Below are positions 1-8,474 of a stretch of DNA of 64,000 nucleotides, piece after piece. This DNA comes from Paeniglutamicibacter sp. Y32M11 (GTDB taxonomy: Bacteria > Actinomycetota > Actinomycetes > Actinomycetales > Micrococcaceae), in the NCBI RefSeq assembly GCF_019285735.1, contig NZ_CP079107.1:2046001-2110000 (forward strand), in the 5' to 3' direction. A model generated the notes under the pieces. The model saw nothing but the letters and a program-made list of their open reading frames with translations. It searched no databases and was not told the origin of the DNA. The first letter of the stretch is position 1; every line of letters starts with the position of its first letter. A program made the position numbers and the translations under genes.

Positions 1-641
1 CAAGTGAAGAATCCGATGCGCAACGAGTTGCCGGGATCCTCAGGACGGAGGGAAGCACCGTGCATCTGCTCCCGGGAGATTTGCTTGAGGCGAACTACCG
101 CAATGCCCTGGTTCGTGGTGCCGCCGAGGCCCTGGGTGGGCTGGACCTTCTGGTCAACAATGCTGGCAAGCAAGTGAGTGTGGAGAGCCTCGAGGAGTTG
201 AGCGACGACCAACTCCTAGCGACCTATCAGGTGAACATCCTGTCGATGTTTACGCTGAGTCGGGAAGCGCTGAGCTACCTCCAGCCAGGGTCAAGCATCA
301 TCAATACAACCTCGATCCAGGCCTATGATCCCTCACCCCACCTGCTTGACTATGCCTCCACGAAGGCTGCCATCAACAATTTCACTAAGGGGCTCGCCGC
401 CCAACTAGCCCCGCGTGGTATCCGGGTTAATGCTGTGGCACCGGGCCCGATTTGGACCCCGCTTCAGCCCAGCAGTGGTCAACCCATCGAAGCTTTGCCG
501 GAGTTTGGGCATGACACGCCATTGGGCCGTGCCGGCCAACCGGCCGAGCTCGCTCCCGCCTTTGTATTTTTGGCCTCAGACGAGTCAAGTTACGTTATCG
601 GGGAAACGCTTAACGTTAACGGTGGGAAGGCCAGTCCCTAG
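1..641 (+). CDS. SDR family oxidoreductase, 5' end outside window
   Basis: This is the C-terminal three quarters or so of a classical short-chain dehydrogenase/reductase, an NAD(P)-dependent cytosolic oxidoreductase. The reading frame is open from base 3, and the residues before the first in-frame GTG at 60 already read like the family (SEESDAQRVAGIL), so the gene starts upstream of the window. Visible motifs are LVNNAG (stabilises the central sheet), the catalytic serine region NTTS, the YASTK catalytic Tyr-x-x-x-Lys, and PGPIWTPL after the active site. The C-terminal GETLNVNGG is typical of the glucose-dehydrogenase-like YhdF/YghA subgroup. The substrate cannot be told. It is followed by a separate small membrane-protein gene. 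Confidence 0.93.
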   Translation, partial: SEESDAQRVAGILRTEGSTVHLLPGDLLEANYRNALVRGAAEALGGLDLLVNNAGKQVSVESLEELSDDQLLATYQVNILSMFTLSREALSYLQPGSSIINTTSIQAYDPSPHLLDYASTKAAINNFTKGLAAQLAPRGIRVNAVAPGPIWTPLQPSSGQPIEALPEFGHDTPLGRAGQPAELAPAFVFLASDESSYVIGETLNVNGGKASP

Positions 642-687
642 ACGGGTTGATCAACGCACACACCGCAAAAGACAGGAGTTGAGAAAC

Positions 688-945
688 ATGAACGTCATTG
701 CCAAGGCAGTGGGAACCCTTGCTTCATTACTCGCGGGACTTCTGGGAGCTAAGCTCGTTAGCTCCCTGTGGAGACGAACCACGGGAGAAGAACCGCCCAC
801 GCTGGCGAACCCCGAAGTGCAGCAGCGGGCCAACATTGGCAAAGTTCTAGTCTTTGCCGTGATCTCCGGTGCCAGCGCGTCGGTCATTCAGGCAGTGACC
901 AAGCGATGGACTAAGAGAATCGGCCGATCTTCGACACCTGCCTGA
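688..945 (+). CDS. DUF4235 small membrane protein
   Basis: An 85-residue protein of the DUF4235 type, common and uncharacterised in Actinobacteria. The start ATG at 688 is chosen because an AGGAG lies just upstream and because translation before it is SDR-derived out-of-frame sequence. A hydrophobic N-terminal stretch (about residues 5-22) and a second one around residues 52-68 (VLVFAVISGASASVIQAV) suggest two membrane passes, ending in a basic tail with KRWTKR. The short gap after the SDR gene would allow co-transcription. No enzymatic motif is present; the family assignment is from its overall pattern. Confidence 0.8.
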   Translation: MNVIAKAVGTLASLLAGLLGAKLVSSLWRRTTGEEPPTLANPEVQQRANIGKVLVFAVISGASASVIQAVTKRWTKRIGRSSTPA

Positions 946-1077
946 AGCTTTTCAGAACAGAATCGGTTCTATGCTCATGAGGGAAAAACCGGCCGAAGGT
1001 AGGAAGCTCGCTGGAGGCGAGCCTGTCCCGGCCTCAATCTCTGGGTTAGGCCCGATGAGGGGATGAAGGGTGTTGTC

Positions 1078-1126
1078 GGCGGCAGATGACAAGTCAGTGG
1101 CAAGCCTTAGCGTGTCATCTGCCGCC
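1078..1126. repeat. 14-bp perfect inverted repeat, 21-nt loop
   Basis: GGCGGCAGATGACA at 1078-1091 is matched by its exact reverse complement at 1113-1126; weaker pairing continues outwards. It lies between the DUF4235 gene and the next small gene, in a stretch (946-1237) where I see no gene. It could be a factor-independent terminator without a U-tract, or a mobile palindromic repeat. Confidence 0.7.
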
Positions 1127-1237
1127 GGCACGACACCGGTGTATCCAAGCGGGATGACCCCTTGTGGGTGAACCGGAACGCTTAGGGGAAATTGGTGTTG
1201 ATAAAGAAAACGGACACATCTTATTGAGGAGCTGTCA

Positions 1238-1504
1238 ATGGATGACAAAGAAGCACCCAGAAGCGGCAAACGATTCCTGGCCCGTCGAGGCGTCGGCCTG
1301 GCCATCTCCGGAGCGTTGATCGCTGCCTTGTTTGGAATTTTTCTGAACATCGACCAAATGACCGGTGAAGGTTGGAAGAGCCCGATGCTGGTCGGAGTTC
1401 TTTTGGGACTGATCATGCTGGTGTTCGGGGTCTATCGTCTGGTCAAGGGCAACAGCAGCCTGGATTATCCCCAAGGCGGAACCAACAACGAACCAGAAAA
1501 CTAG
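1238..1504 (+). CDS. Small two-pass membrane protein, unknown
   Basis: An 88-residue protein I cannot assign to a family. A strong GAGGAG ribosome site sits seven bases before the ATG. A basic N-terminus (SGKRFLARRG) is followed by hydrophobic segments at about residues 19-36 and 47-65, so the protein is probably an inner-membrane protein with two passes and a short hydrophilic tail. A minus-strand open frame covers the same bases but has no ribosome site and unlikely composition, so I take the plus strand as coding. Confidence 0.7.
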   Translation: MDDKEAPRSGKRFLARRGVGLAISGALIAALFGIFLNIDQMTGEGWKSPMLVGVLLGLIMLVFGVYRLVKGNSSLDYPQGGTNNEPEN

Positions 1505-1623
1505 CATCTCGAGGTGTCCCGTGTGCTCGATGTGCCTTGGCGCCCTTTGGTCGGAGTCGACAGGTTCTTGACGTTCGCGTCTCGAACGGCAAAACGTCCT
1601 AGACCTCGGCTGGGAACCGAAAG

Positions 1624-1662
1624 TCCGCCAGAGTGCCGACGCCGTGTTGTCACTCTGGCGGA
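1624..1662 (-). terminator. 12-bp inverted repeat overlapping a minus-strand stop codon
   Basis: TCCGCCAGAGTG (1624-1635) and its exact complement (1651-1662) form a hairpin with a 15-nt loop. The stop of the small minus-strand frame (1650-1652) lies in the proximal arm. This is the usual placement of an actinobacterial terminator, though there is no U-tract. Confidence 0.5.
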
Positions 1663-1829
1663 GCCTGCTGGGAAGCTTCCATTGACCATTCAGCACGTTG
1701 AAGCGCTTCGGCAGTCGCCCGCACTTTGAGTAAATTGAGGTTATCGATGGTGTAGGCGCCGACCGCAAGCCGACGATCAACGAATTCATCCGCCAGGGTT
1801 TCTAGGTTCTTCCCAAAATTGAACACCAC
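1650..1829 (-). CDS. Possible 59-aa protein or gene remnant, unknown
   Basis: The minus strand is open from a TAA near 1889 to a TGA at 1650-1652, and GTG codons at 1827-1829 and 1824-1826 are the only plausible starts. The translation is protein-like, with FGKNLETLADEFVDRR and an Ala/Glu-rich helix ending in ASQQAPPE, and a hairpin overlaps the stop. There is no good ribosome site and no family I recognise. It may be the C-terminal end of a larger gene whose 5' part has been lost. Confidence 0.35.
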   Translation of the reverse strand: MVFNFGKNLETLADEFVDRRLAVGAYTIDNLNLLKVRATAEALQRAEWSMEASQQAPPE

Positions 1830-1929
1830 CTTGAAATACCAGAGTGCACTACATTTCTGAAGTGGCTCTTCAAGCTGAACGCTTTGCGGAACGCCTTAGT
1901 TAATTAATCATAATGCCGTCATCTGGAGG

Positions 1930-2477
1930 AACGACGGTACTCGGGTGTCGTGGATATCCCAGGCGAGAGCACTGCTCAAAAGATGGCCCATACTTCGGCC
2001 GAAGAGCCGCCGATTATGTCGGACATAAGCGCTAGAGACAGGAGCAGCCCAGCGAACCCAAATTGGACCGGGGTGAAGCCACTGGCCCACCGCGCCGACT
2101 GCATTAGTATCCACGGACCAAAAGTGGACCAGATCCCCACGAAGAACATGTCGATGGCCAGGGGTTCCTGCAAAACCCGGGTACCAATTGGACACTAAGT
2201 CCAAGATCGCGATTGGAATAGCGGTCATGGCACGGGCTGCGAGGACCACCAGTAACTGACCTATAGGAGAAAATCTCGTGGCCGTCCACTTGAATTTGGG
2301 AAGACTCAAAAGTGATCCGGCACGTAGCCCTATCACCGAAGTACCGGTCCCGTGAATGCGGTCTCCCCAGAGAATCGGTCCAACCCATCCCGTTCCCTTG
2401 GAACTGCGCATATCCAAAGACGAATGGGGATTTCCCGTGTAGCTACTTTCTACCGTTGGACTGTTCATCACCGTCAA
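1930..2477 (-). pseudogene. Decayed integral-membrane (transporter-like) gene
   Basis: Two minus-strand frames carry successive hydrophobic segments that look like one transporter cut by a frameshift: QLLVVLAARAMTAIPIAI in the frame covering 2477-1908, then MFFVGIWSTFGPWIL and VQFGFAGLLLSLALMSDII in the frame covering 2173-1976. Together they suggest at least three membrane spans of a major-facilitator-like protein. Neither frame alone makes a plausible protein, and a gene-length open frame is absent. The family is uncertain; decay is fairly clear. The bases from 2480 to 2660 hold nothing I recognise. Confidence 0.4.
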
Positions 2478-2661
2478 GATATCTGCAACTGAGGTACATA
2501 ACAGTTTACCGACTAGACATAGCTAGACGCCTTGCGAATCAAAAGTTGACCGCCAGATTGTAGGTTCTGGGAACTGGCGATCAACTGATGGAAACGTCAC
2601 CGCCGTCGCTTCTGTGAGTCTTCTGCACCAACCGGCTGCGAGCGGACCCGATACTGTTTGG

Positions 2662-2898
2662 CTAGTCCTCCGCAGAGCCCTCAGCGTTCGCAGCTTCCTC
2701 TATCCAATCAATGGCTTGATCTGAGAGTAAAAATTCCTCAGTATCATCGCCCGCGACCCATGGGGCTTCTGGCGTGAGGGGCCCCGCCACAGCCTCGATC
2801 TGATCGAGAATGTTTGGCGGCACAACATCTCCGTTGTTGTCAATTAACCATTGCCGAGTCGAAGAGTTCAGAAGTGGCCACCAGTTCTCAACGTTCAT
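2662..2898 (-). CDS. Small acidic hypothetical protein
   Basis: A 78-residue acidic soluble protein of unknown function. The translation is compact and protein-like, with NWWPLLNSSTRQWLIDNNGD near the N-terminus and an acidic C-terminus (ANAEGSAED). The ATG at 2896-2898 has only a weak AAGG upstream. It begins three bases after the stop of an upstream minus-strand frame, which suggests the two are, or were, one operon. I know of no domain name for it. Confidence 0.6.
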   Translation of the reverse strand: MNVENWWPLLNSSTRQWLIDNNGDVVPPNILDQIEAVAGPLTPEAPWVAGDDTEEFLLSDQAIDWIEEAANAEGSAED

Positions 2899-2901
2899 GC
2901 C

Positions 2902-3090
2902 TTAATTCTGACAGCAGTGGGTTCGGTTGGTGATCCAGAACGGGTGTTTTTCTGGCTCATGAAGTTGCAGCCACGAATGGAGGACCTCTGAAGGAGTCCA
3001 CTGCAGTGTTTCGATAGGCCGTGGATGGCAGATGTGGCCTACCGTGCCCAGGACGTACTTCAAGAACTCTGGCCGGGCGCTTGGTGTCAA
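2902..3090 (-). CDS. Possible small hypothetical protein, upstream partner
   Basis: An open frame of 62 residues containing GHICHPRPIETLQWTPSE and ending HPFWITNRTHCCQN, immediately before the gene starting at 2898. The residue composition and the tight spacing argue for a real or recently real gene. No clear ribosome site is visible at the ATG, and the upstream part of the same frame looks degraded, so it may be the 3' end of a truncated gene. Function unknown. Confidence 0.35.
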   Translation of the reverse strand: MTPSARPEFLKYVLGTVGHICHPRPIETLQWTPSEVLHSWLQLHEPEKHPFWITNRTHCCQN

Positions 3091-3190
3091 CCACTCATAT
3101 TCGGGTTAAAAATCGGGGTTCAAGTGAACGGCAAACCGATGACCAGACCAGACTGGGCTGAAGTGAGAATTTGTTCTGCCCTTCGGATCA

Positions 3191-3459
3191 CTAGGTTGTC
3201 ATTTGTGGATGGTGCCTTTTCTTGTATAGGTGCCCGGTCAGCACAACCACAAGCCACGTGACAAAGCCGGAGATAAAAATACCCCAAAGAATGTCCGTGA
3301 TGGCAGCATCGTGGGAAAGCACTTTGAGCGTCGTTAGCGCCCAAAGTGCTTTTCGTATTGATGCCTCGCCACGGAATTAATCCAAAGTCCGTCGAATAGC
3401 GCGAACAGTAATGCGGTGAATGCGTAGCAGAGCAGCCATCTCTTCACCCGGATACTCAC
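3191..3459 (-). pseudogene. DUF2177 family membrane protein, broken
   Basis: A GTG start at 3457-3459 overlaps the stop of the acyl-CoA ligase gene by four bases (GTGA). The first 41 residues have the DUF2177 N-terminus: a membrane helix with LLFALFDGLWINSVAR followed by HQYEKHFGR, then a TAA at 3334-3336. The neighbouring frame continues with the family's C-terminus, LTTLKVLSHDAAITDILWG and a last membrane helix, and stops at 3191. Intact members are about 130-140 residues, so roughly 45 internal residues are missing in addition to the frame change. Start and coupling are preserved, so the decay looks recent. Confidence 0.65.
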
Positions 3460-5324
3460 ATTTGCTTCCCAGTATCGGCGTATATTTTTTCCACAAAGAA
3501 GCGGGATCGTTCGATGAATTTGTCGCGCTTAAGTTTCATGGTCGGTGTGACGATTTCGTTCGATTCACTCAGGTCGCTAAGCAGTACAACAAACCTTCGA
3601 ACTTGCTCGCTACGTGCAATCTTCGCGTTAGCGGCGCCTACTGTCTTAAGGATGACTTTAGTCAGTCGTTCATCATCGATCTCAACGGCTCCACCGTCCT
3701 CCGGAATTCGCAATCTGGCTATGTCGGTGATGCCTTCGCGCGTCGCCCATTCTTGAACAGATTCTGGGTCGAGTAATACTAAGCCACCAAGGAACGGCTT
3801 TCCTTCGCCGACCATGACAGCATGTGCAATAAGCGGATCGCTTTCGACGTAGCCTTCCCAAATGGTGGGGGAGACCGTTTTACCGCCGGCAGTGACGATG
3901 ACGTCCTTGATTCTTCCCTTGAGGGTAAGACGGCCAACTTCATCGAACTCGCCGAGGTCGCCGGTGTGAAAAAATCCATCGGTGAAGGCATCCACGTTGT
4001 CTTCGGCGTTGGAGTATCCAGCAAATACACCAACGCCACGAGCAAGAACTTCTCCCTCGTCCGACAAGCGGACGGTTGTTCCGGGCATCGGTACTCCAAC
4101 GGATCCTGATCTAATTGACCCGGGCATATTTCCGGTCAGCGGAGCTGTTGTTTCCGTGAGTCCGTATCCCTCAATCACGGGAAGGCCGATGCCACGGAAG
4201 AAGAGAGAAAGTTCGGCATCCAATGCCGCAGCCCCGGATAGTAGGTAGTCCAGGCTCCCGCCGACCAATTTTCGCAGTCGCGTATAGAAAATGAGGTCAA
4301 AAATGGCATAGCGTATCCGAAGACCGAGTGTGGCCTTGGCCTCGGTATTGGTCTCGCGGGCCTCAGCCAGCCTTCCCCACTCAAGTGCGGTGTCCTGTGC
4401 CAAATGCCAGATAGGCCCGAGGTGTTTCTGGGCAGCAGCTGCCGCTGCTGAAGCCTGAATTTTCTGTAAGACACGGGGAACTACCACCAAGAAGGTGGGC
4501 TTTAGAGCCGCTAAGGATGGCACCACTTCCCGAGTGTCGGCAAGATGCGCGATCCGCATACCGTTCGCCAGACAGGTCAGCTGAAGGCCGCGTGCCAAGA
4601 CATGAGCCATCGGGAGGAAGATTATGGTGTTCCCCGATTCCTTGACCACCTCCTTGTAAGCGGCGGCAACGTTCAGAACCTGGCCTACAAAGTTGCCGTG
4701 TGTAATGAGCGCTCCCTTGGGTGCGGCTGTTGTCCCGGATGTGTAGACAATGGTTGCCGTCGATTCGAGGGTTGCCATGAGCCGTCGTTCTTCCACGACG
4801 CTGTCGGCTACGCGTTTGCCGTCGTCAACGAGAACTTGCAGATCCGGTTCAGCCCGGGTGTCCATGGTCCAGATCTTCGCTCCAGGGATCCCGGCCTGCT
4901 CAAATCCCCGTTCCAACGTTGAGGCTTGTTCACAGCTGCCTGCTACCGCACTACTCACTGCCGCATCGAGTAGGATCGCCGTGACTTGCTCGACTGACGA
5001 AGTTTCGTAAATTGGAACAACAACGGCGCCGGCGAACCAAGCTGCCATGTCTGCCAATGCCCATTCATACCGAGTGGGCGACATGATGGCCAACGATTCT
5101 CCGGGCTGAAGACCTGAAGCAATGAAGCCCTTGGCCAAGGCGCGTACCTCGTTGACGAACTCCCTCGTGCTCACTTGGCGCCATGGGTCAGTGACGGCAC
5201 CGTCAGCCGAGCGGATCTCGAAGGCTATGTGTTCGGGCGAAGTCCTTAGGCGCTCTATTAGCAGATCCGTCGCGTTCTGGTGAATGGACGGCCCAACCAA
5301 GAGCGGCGTAGTGAACTCTCTCAT
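3456..5324 (-). CDS. Long-chain fatty acid-CoA ligase (AMP-forming), FadD15-like
   Basis: A 622-residue adenylate-forming enzyme that activates a fatty acid with ATP and joins it to CoA. The AMP-binding signature is complete: P-loop YTSGTTAAPKG at residues 194-204, the GYGLTETTA motif, the TGD aspartate in FFHTGDLG, the hinge GRIKDVIVTAGGK, and near the C-terminus TPTMKLKRDKF with the likely catalytic lysine. Length and motif order fit bacterial FadD15-type ligases. It overlaps the upstream MarR gene by four bases (ATGA) and the downstream DUF2177 remnant by four, so the three form one coupled operon, presumably controlled by the MarR protein. Confidence 0.93.
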   Translation of the reverse strand: MREFTTPLLVGPSIHQNATDLLIERLRTSPEHIAFEIRSADGAVTDPWRQVSTREFVNEVRALAKGFIASGLQPGESLAIMSPTRYEWALADMAAWFAGAVVVPIYETSSVEQVTAILLDAAVSSAVAGSCEQASTLERGFEQAGIPGAKIWTMDTRAEPDLQVLVDDGKRVADSVVEERRLMATLESTATIVYTSGTTAAPKGALITHGNFVGQVLNVAAAYKEVVKESGNTIIFLPMAHVLARGLQLTCLANGMRIAHLADTREVVPSLAALKPTFLVVVPRVLQKIQASAAAAAAQKHLGPIWHLAQDTALEWGRLAEARETNTEAKATLGLRIRYAIFDLIFYTRLRKLVGGSLDYLLSGAAALDAELSLFFRGIGLPVIEGYGLTETTAPLTGNMPGSIRSGSVGVPMPGTTVRLSDEGEVLARGVGVFAGYSNAEDNVDAFTDGFFHTGDLGEFDEVGRLTLKGRIKDVIVTAGGKTVSPTIWEGYVESDPLIAHAVMVGEGKPFLGGLVLLDPESVQEWATREGITDIARLRIPEDGGAVEIDDERLTKVILKTVGAANAKIARSEQVRRFVVLLSDLSESNEIVTPTMKLKRDKFIERSRFFVEKIYADTGKQM

Positions 5325-5782
5325 AGGGCTTCCTTCTGTGAAACGGTCTGCAGGTGGTCGCGCATCAGTTCTTGGGCAACGCCTAGAAAGCTGGTTATGC
5401 CTACCCTCTGATCGGGGGCTAACTCTTGCAGGTACCCATCAATTGCGGTCGCGAGTGGAGAAATTAGGTCTAGAATCTTTTGAGACGACGCCGGTGCCGC
5501 GCTGACAAGGACCTGACGGCGATTGACTAAGTTCCGCTCTCGTATCGCATGGCCGTGGAACTCGAGTCGGTTGGTTATAGCGGTGGTTGTGGCAGCGGTG
5601 GAACCCAGCTCCTGCGCGAGTTTGCCTGCTGTCATCGGCCCGAACTGCGCTAGCACCGAAAAAGCGCGGTAATCGGTGAGATTCAGGCCTAAGCTCGCAG
5701 CGATTTCTCGTTCGCTCTCTCGGACGAGGGCGTAAAGGCCCTGCAGGGTCTCAATAACAGAATGGGAAGGTGCAGCACACAT
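5321..5782 (-). CDS. MarR family transcriptional regulator
   Basis: A 153-residue winged-helix regulator. The DNA-binding region is visible at about residues 38-95: LTDYRAFSVLAQFGPMTAGKLAQELG, then the recognition helix STAATTTAITNRLE and a wing containing NRRQVLVS. It heads the acyl-CoA ligase operon and overlaps that gene by four bases, so by the common MarR arrangement it is likely an autoregulator responding to a fatty-acid-like ligand. A palindromic site lies ten bases before the start codon, and a divergent operon begins 140 bases away. Confidence 0.9.
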   Translation of the reverse strand: MCAAPSHSVIETLQGLYALVRESEREIAASLGLNLTDYRAFSVLAQFGPMTAGKLAQELGSTAATTTAITNRLEFHGHAIRERNLVNRRQVLVSAAPASSQKILDLISPLATAIDGYLQELAPDQRVGITSFLGVAQELMRDHLQTVSQKEAL

Positions 5783-5791
5783 ATGGTTTCC

Positions 5792-5813
5792 TAAATTTAG
5801 CTAGCTAGGTTTA
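5792..5813. promoter_or_regulatory. Candidate MarR operator palindrome
   Basis: A 22-base AT-rich imperfect palindrome, TAAA..TAGCTAGCTA..TTTA, matches its own complement at 18 of 22 positions with a perfect 10-base core. It lies just before the MarR start in the shared 143-base region with the divergent DUF1295 gene. Position, symmetry and size fit a MarR-type operator; binding is inference. Confidence 0.5.
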
Positions 5814-5925
5814 TAGTCAATACTAATTGATCATCAAACACAATTGAACAAGCTGGCCTGCAGGAAAGAACCGTCGCGGAAACCCGTGCCGGCATCCGGA
5901 CTGCATGCGTGAAGGGAACTGCCAG

Positions 5926-6846
5926 ATGAAGGAAAAAAAGCTTAGGACGCTCATCGCCCTACCCGTGGTGGTGCTTGTTGGCGCCCTGCTTGCACTTGCC
6001 GGCAGTGACGGTGGTGCATTGATGGGACCGATTCCCGTCTTCACTCTTGCCGTTGCCGCGGCCTTTCTGATCCAGTGGATCGCCTTCATTCCGTCGTTCC
6101 TGAATCAAACCGAAAAATACTACGACCTGACCGGCACCCTGACCTATACGGCCATCACTCTGTTGGTTCTCTTTGCCGTTCCCGAGATTCATGGCAGGTC
6201 TCTGCTGCTCGCATTCATGGTCCTGGCGTGGACTCTAAGGCTGGGAAGCTTTTTGTTCCGGCGCATCAGCAGAGCAGGCAAGGATGATCGTTTCGACGAG
6301 ATTAAGCCGTCGTTTGTCAGGTTCTTAAGCGTCTGGACCATTCAGGGACTCTGGGTTACCTTCACTGCCGCCGCCGCATGGGTCGCGATGACGTCAAGGA
6401 ACCCCGGTGCGCTGGACGGTTTCGCACTCATTGGATTCATTGTTTGGGTCGTCGGATTCAGTTTGGAAATAGTCGCCGATCAGCAGAAGGCCCGTTTCAA
6501 CCGCGACCCCTCCAACAAGGGAGAATTTATCGCCACAGGCCTATGGTCTAAGTCGCGCCACCCAAACTACTTCGGTGAGATTCTTCTGTGGGTCGGCGTC
6601 GCCATCGTTGCTTTGCCCGCATTGCAAGGATGGCAGTGGATCGTGGTGATCTCACCGGTGTTCGTTGCTCTGTTGCTCATCAAGATTAGTGGCATTCCAC
6701 TCTTGGAAAAGAAGGCTGATTCGAAATGGGGCGGCCAGCTCGATTATGAGGCTTACAAAGAAAACACCCCCGTGTTGATCCCCAAAATTCTAGTTGGGGC
6801 ACGAAATTCTAGGATGGTTCCCAACCGAAAAAGGAACATGCCGTGA
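5926..6846 (+). CDS. DUF1295 / steroid 5-alpha-reductase-like membrane protein
   Basis: A 306-residue polytopic membrane protein of the DUF1295 family, related to steroid 5-alpha reductases and isoprenylcysteine methyltransferases. The ATG at 5926 is preferred over that at 5905 because AAGGG lies eight bases before it. Several hydrophobic segments precede the C-terminal signature LWSKSRHPNYFGEILLW, which in relatives binds the nicotinamide or methyl-donor cofactor, followed by GIPLLEKKADSKWGGQLDYEAY. Its stop overlaps the GTG of the flavin oxidoreductase gene by four bases. The pair suggests joint modification of a lipid, but the substrate is unknown. Confidence 0.9.
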   Translation: MKEKKLRTLIALPVVVLVGALLALAGSDGGALMGPIPVFTLAVAAAFLIQWIAFIPSFLNQTEKYYDLTGTLTYTAITLLVLFAVPEIHGRSLLLAFMVLAWTLRLGSFLFRRISRAGKDDRFDEIKPSFVRFLSVWTIQGLWVTFTAAAAWVAMTSRNPGALDGFALIGFIVWVVGFSLEIVADQQKARFNRDPSNKGEFIATGLWSKSRHPNYFGEILLWVGVAIVALPALQGWQWIVVISPVFVALLLIKISGIPLLEKKADSKWGGQLDYEAYKENTPVLIPKILVGARNSRMVPNRKRNMP

Positions 6847-8474
6847 AAGTCATTGTTATTGGTGCTGGACTAGCCGGACTGCGCGCCGCAGGATTGGCCT
6901 CCGAACAAGGGCACGAGGTCACGGTCCTTGAAGCTTCGCAGAGAGTCGGTGGCCGCGTCGATACCGAGCTGGTTGGTGGATTCCGGTGCGACAGGGGGTT
7001 TCAGCTCATAAATCCCAGCTACCCGGATGCCCGGCGAGCCCTAAACCTTCAGGACTTGGACCTCCACGCGTCAGGACGCGGTGTCGCGGTTCGGGATGAG
7101 TCTGGTGTTCAGATCTTGGCGGATCCTTTCAGGCACCCTTCGTACCTCAGAGGGATGTTCAGCGGCATGTTGAAACCAGCCGACCTTTGTGCAGTACTTC
7201 GGTGGAACCGCATTGCACGCGGCGGATCGATGACACTGCACCAAGCCATCGAACACGCTGGTTTCTCTGCGCCCCTACGCAAGGCCATCGAGCGATTCTT
7301 GTCGGGCGTGGTGGCAGATTCGGACCTTAAAACCGCGGGTCCCTCCGCTCGAACATTGGCCTGGTATTTCGCCAAGGGTATCCCGTCATTGCCGGCGCAA
7401 GGGATGTCGGCCGTGGCTCATCAGTTGGCGGAACGGCTCATGGAAAACATCCGATTCTCCATGACTGCGCAATCTCTCACCAGCCACAACGGGCAGGTGA
7501 CGGTGACCTGTACCTCGGGCGAAGAGCTGATAGCGGATCGGGTCGTGGTGGCCGCTGGCCCCCGGGCCAGTGCCCGGCTCACTGGGCAGCCTGAGCCGAC
7601 CATGAATTCACTGACCACCTGGTGGTTCGATGCACCTAGTCGACCCAGTAAGTTGCCATTTCTCTACCTCGATGTCCGAGAGGGTTCCAGGCTGAGCCAT
7701 ACTTCGGTGATCTCCAATGTGTGCCCTTCGTACGCACCTGCCGGACGTCATCTCGTACAAGCCACTGTTGTCGGTGCGCATGATTTAACTGACAGCGAAG
7801 CCTTGGCCCAATCCGCCAGCATCATGGGGGTTCAGGATCCTGACTGGAAATTGCTCGTGCGCCACGAAGTTCTCGATGCATTGCCTTCTATCGAGCCCGG
7901 GCATCGCTCACTAACTAGCAGGATCCCTGGCGTGATCATAGCTGGCGACACTGCAGAAGCGTCCATTCAAGGCGCATTGGCCAGCGGAGTTACCGCCGCA
8001 CACACACTGGTTAATACCCGAGTATCCAACCATGCGCGTGATTCCTTCAACGATACGTTCACCCTTCAGATTCGCTGTAGAGGCGACGCCATGGAGGTAT
8101 GGGAAAAGGTCACCGACTTGGATAGACATACAAGAGCCATTCCCCTTACCACGGTGACACCCGCACAAAGTCGGATGACCGATGGCCTGCAATTTGTCGC
8201 GCTCACGACCTTCGGGCCAGTGAAAATGGCAGACCGCATGGTGGTGCGCCTGGCCCAAGCACCTGCTGGGGAAAACCCGGGACATCTCAGCGTGTCAAAA
8301 TTTGGTCCAATCGCAGGTCAAGTCGAGGCCACTATCGAGCAGCAAGGTTCAGAAGTCGTCATCGTTTGGCGTCAGAGCCTCCGGCCTGCATGGCTGCCAC
8401 GCTGGCTCAGACCCTTTGGCACCGTTGTTGCACGAGTAGGTTACGGCATGGGACTGCGTAAATTACTGGTTTGA
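6843..8474 (+). CDS. FAD-dependent amine-oxidase-type oxidoreductase fused to an SRPBCC domain
   Basis: A 543-residue protein starting at GTG, translationally coupled to the DUF1295 gene. Residues 1-32 form the dinucleotide-binding fold (GAGLAGLRAAG, then VLEASQRVGGR), characteristic of phytoene-desaturase and amine-oxidase flavoproteins. ARTLAWYFAKGIPSLPAQGM in the middle and GVIIAGDTAEASIQGALASG near residue 365 close the FAD site. From about residue 400 the sequence changes to an SRPBCC (START-like) lipid-binding domain, with DAMEVWEKVTDLDRHTRAIP. SRPBCC proteins hold hydrophobic ligands, so the fusion suggests an oxidoreductase acting on a lipid or polyketide-like substrate. The true substrate is unknown. 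Confidence 0.85.
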   Translation: MKVIVIGAGLAGLRAAGLASEQGHEVTVLEASQRVGGRVDTELVGGFRCDRGFQLINPSYPDARRALNLQDLDLHASGRGVAVRDESGVQILADPFRHPSYLRGMFSGMLKPADLCAVLRWNRIARGGSMTLHQAIEHAGFSAPLRKAIERFLSGVVADSDLKTAGPSARTLAWYFAKGIPSLPAQGMSAVAHQLAERLMENIRFSMTAQSLTSHNGQVTVTCTSGEELIADRVVVAAGPRASARLTGQPEPTMNSLTTWWFDAPSRPSKLPFLYLDVREGSRLSHTSVISNVCPSYAPAGRHLVQATVVGAHDLTDSEALAQSASIMGVQDPDWKLLVRHEVLDALPSIEPGHRSLTSRIPGVIIAGDTAEASIQGALASGVTAAHTLVNTRVSNHARDSFNDTFTLQIRCRGDAMEVWEKVTDLDRHTRAIPLTTVTPAQSRMTDGLQFVALTTFGPVKMADRMVVRLAQAPAGENPGHLSVSKFGPIAGQVEATIEQQGSEVVIVWRQSLRPAWLPRWLRPFGTVVARVGYGMGLRKLLV

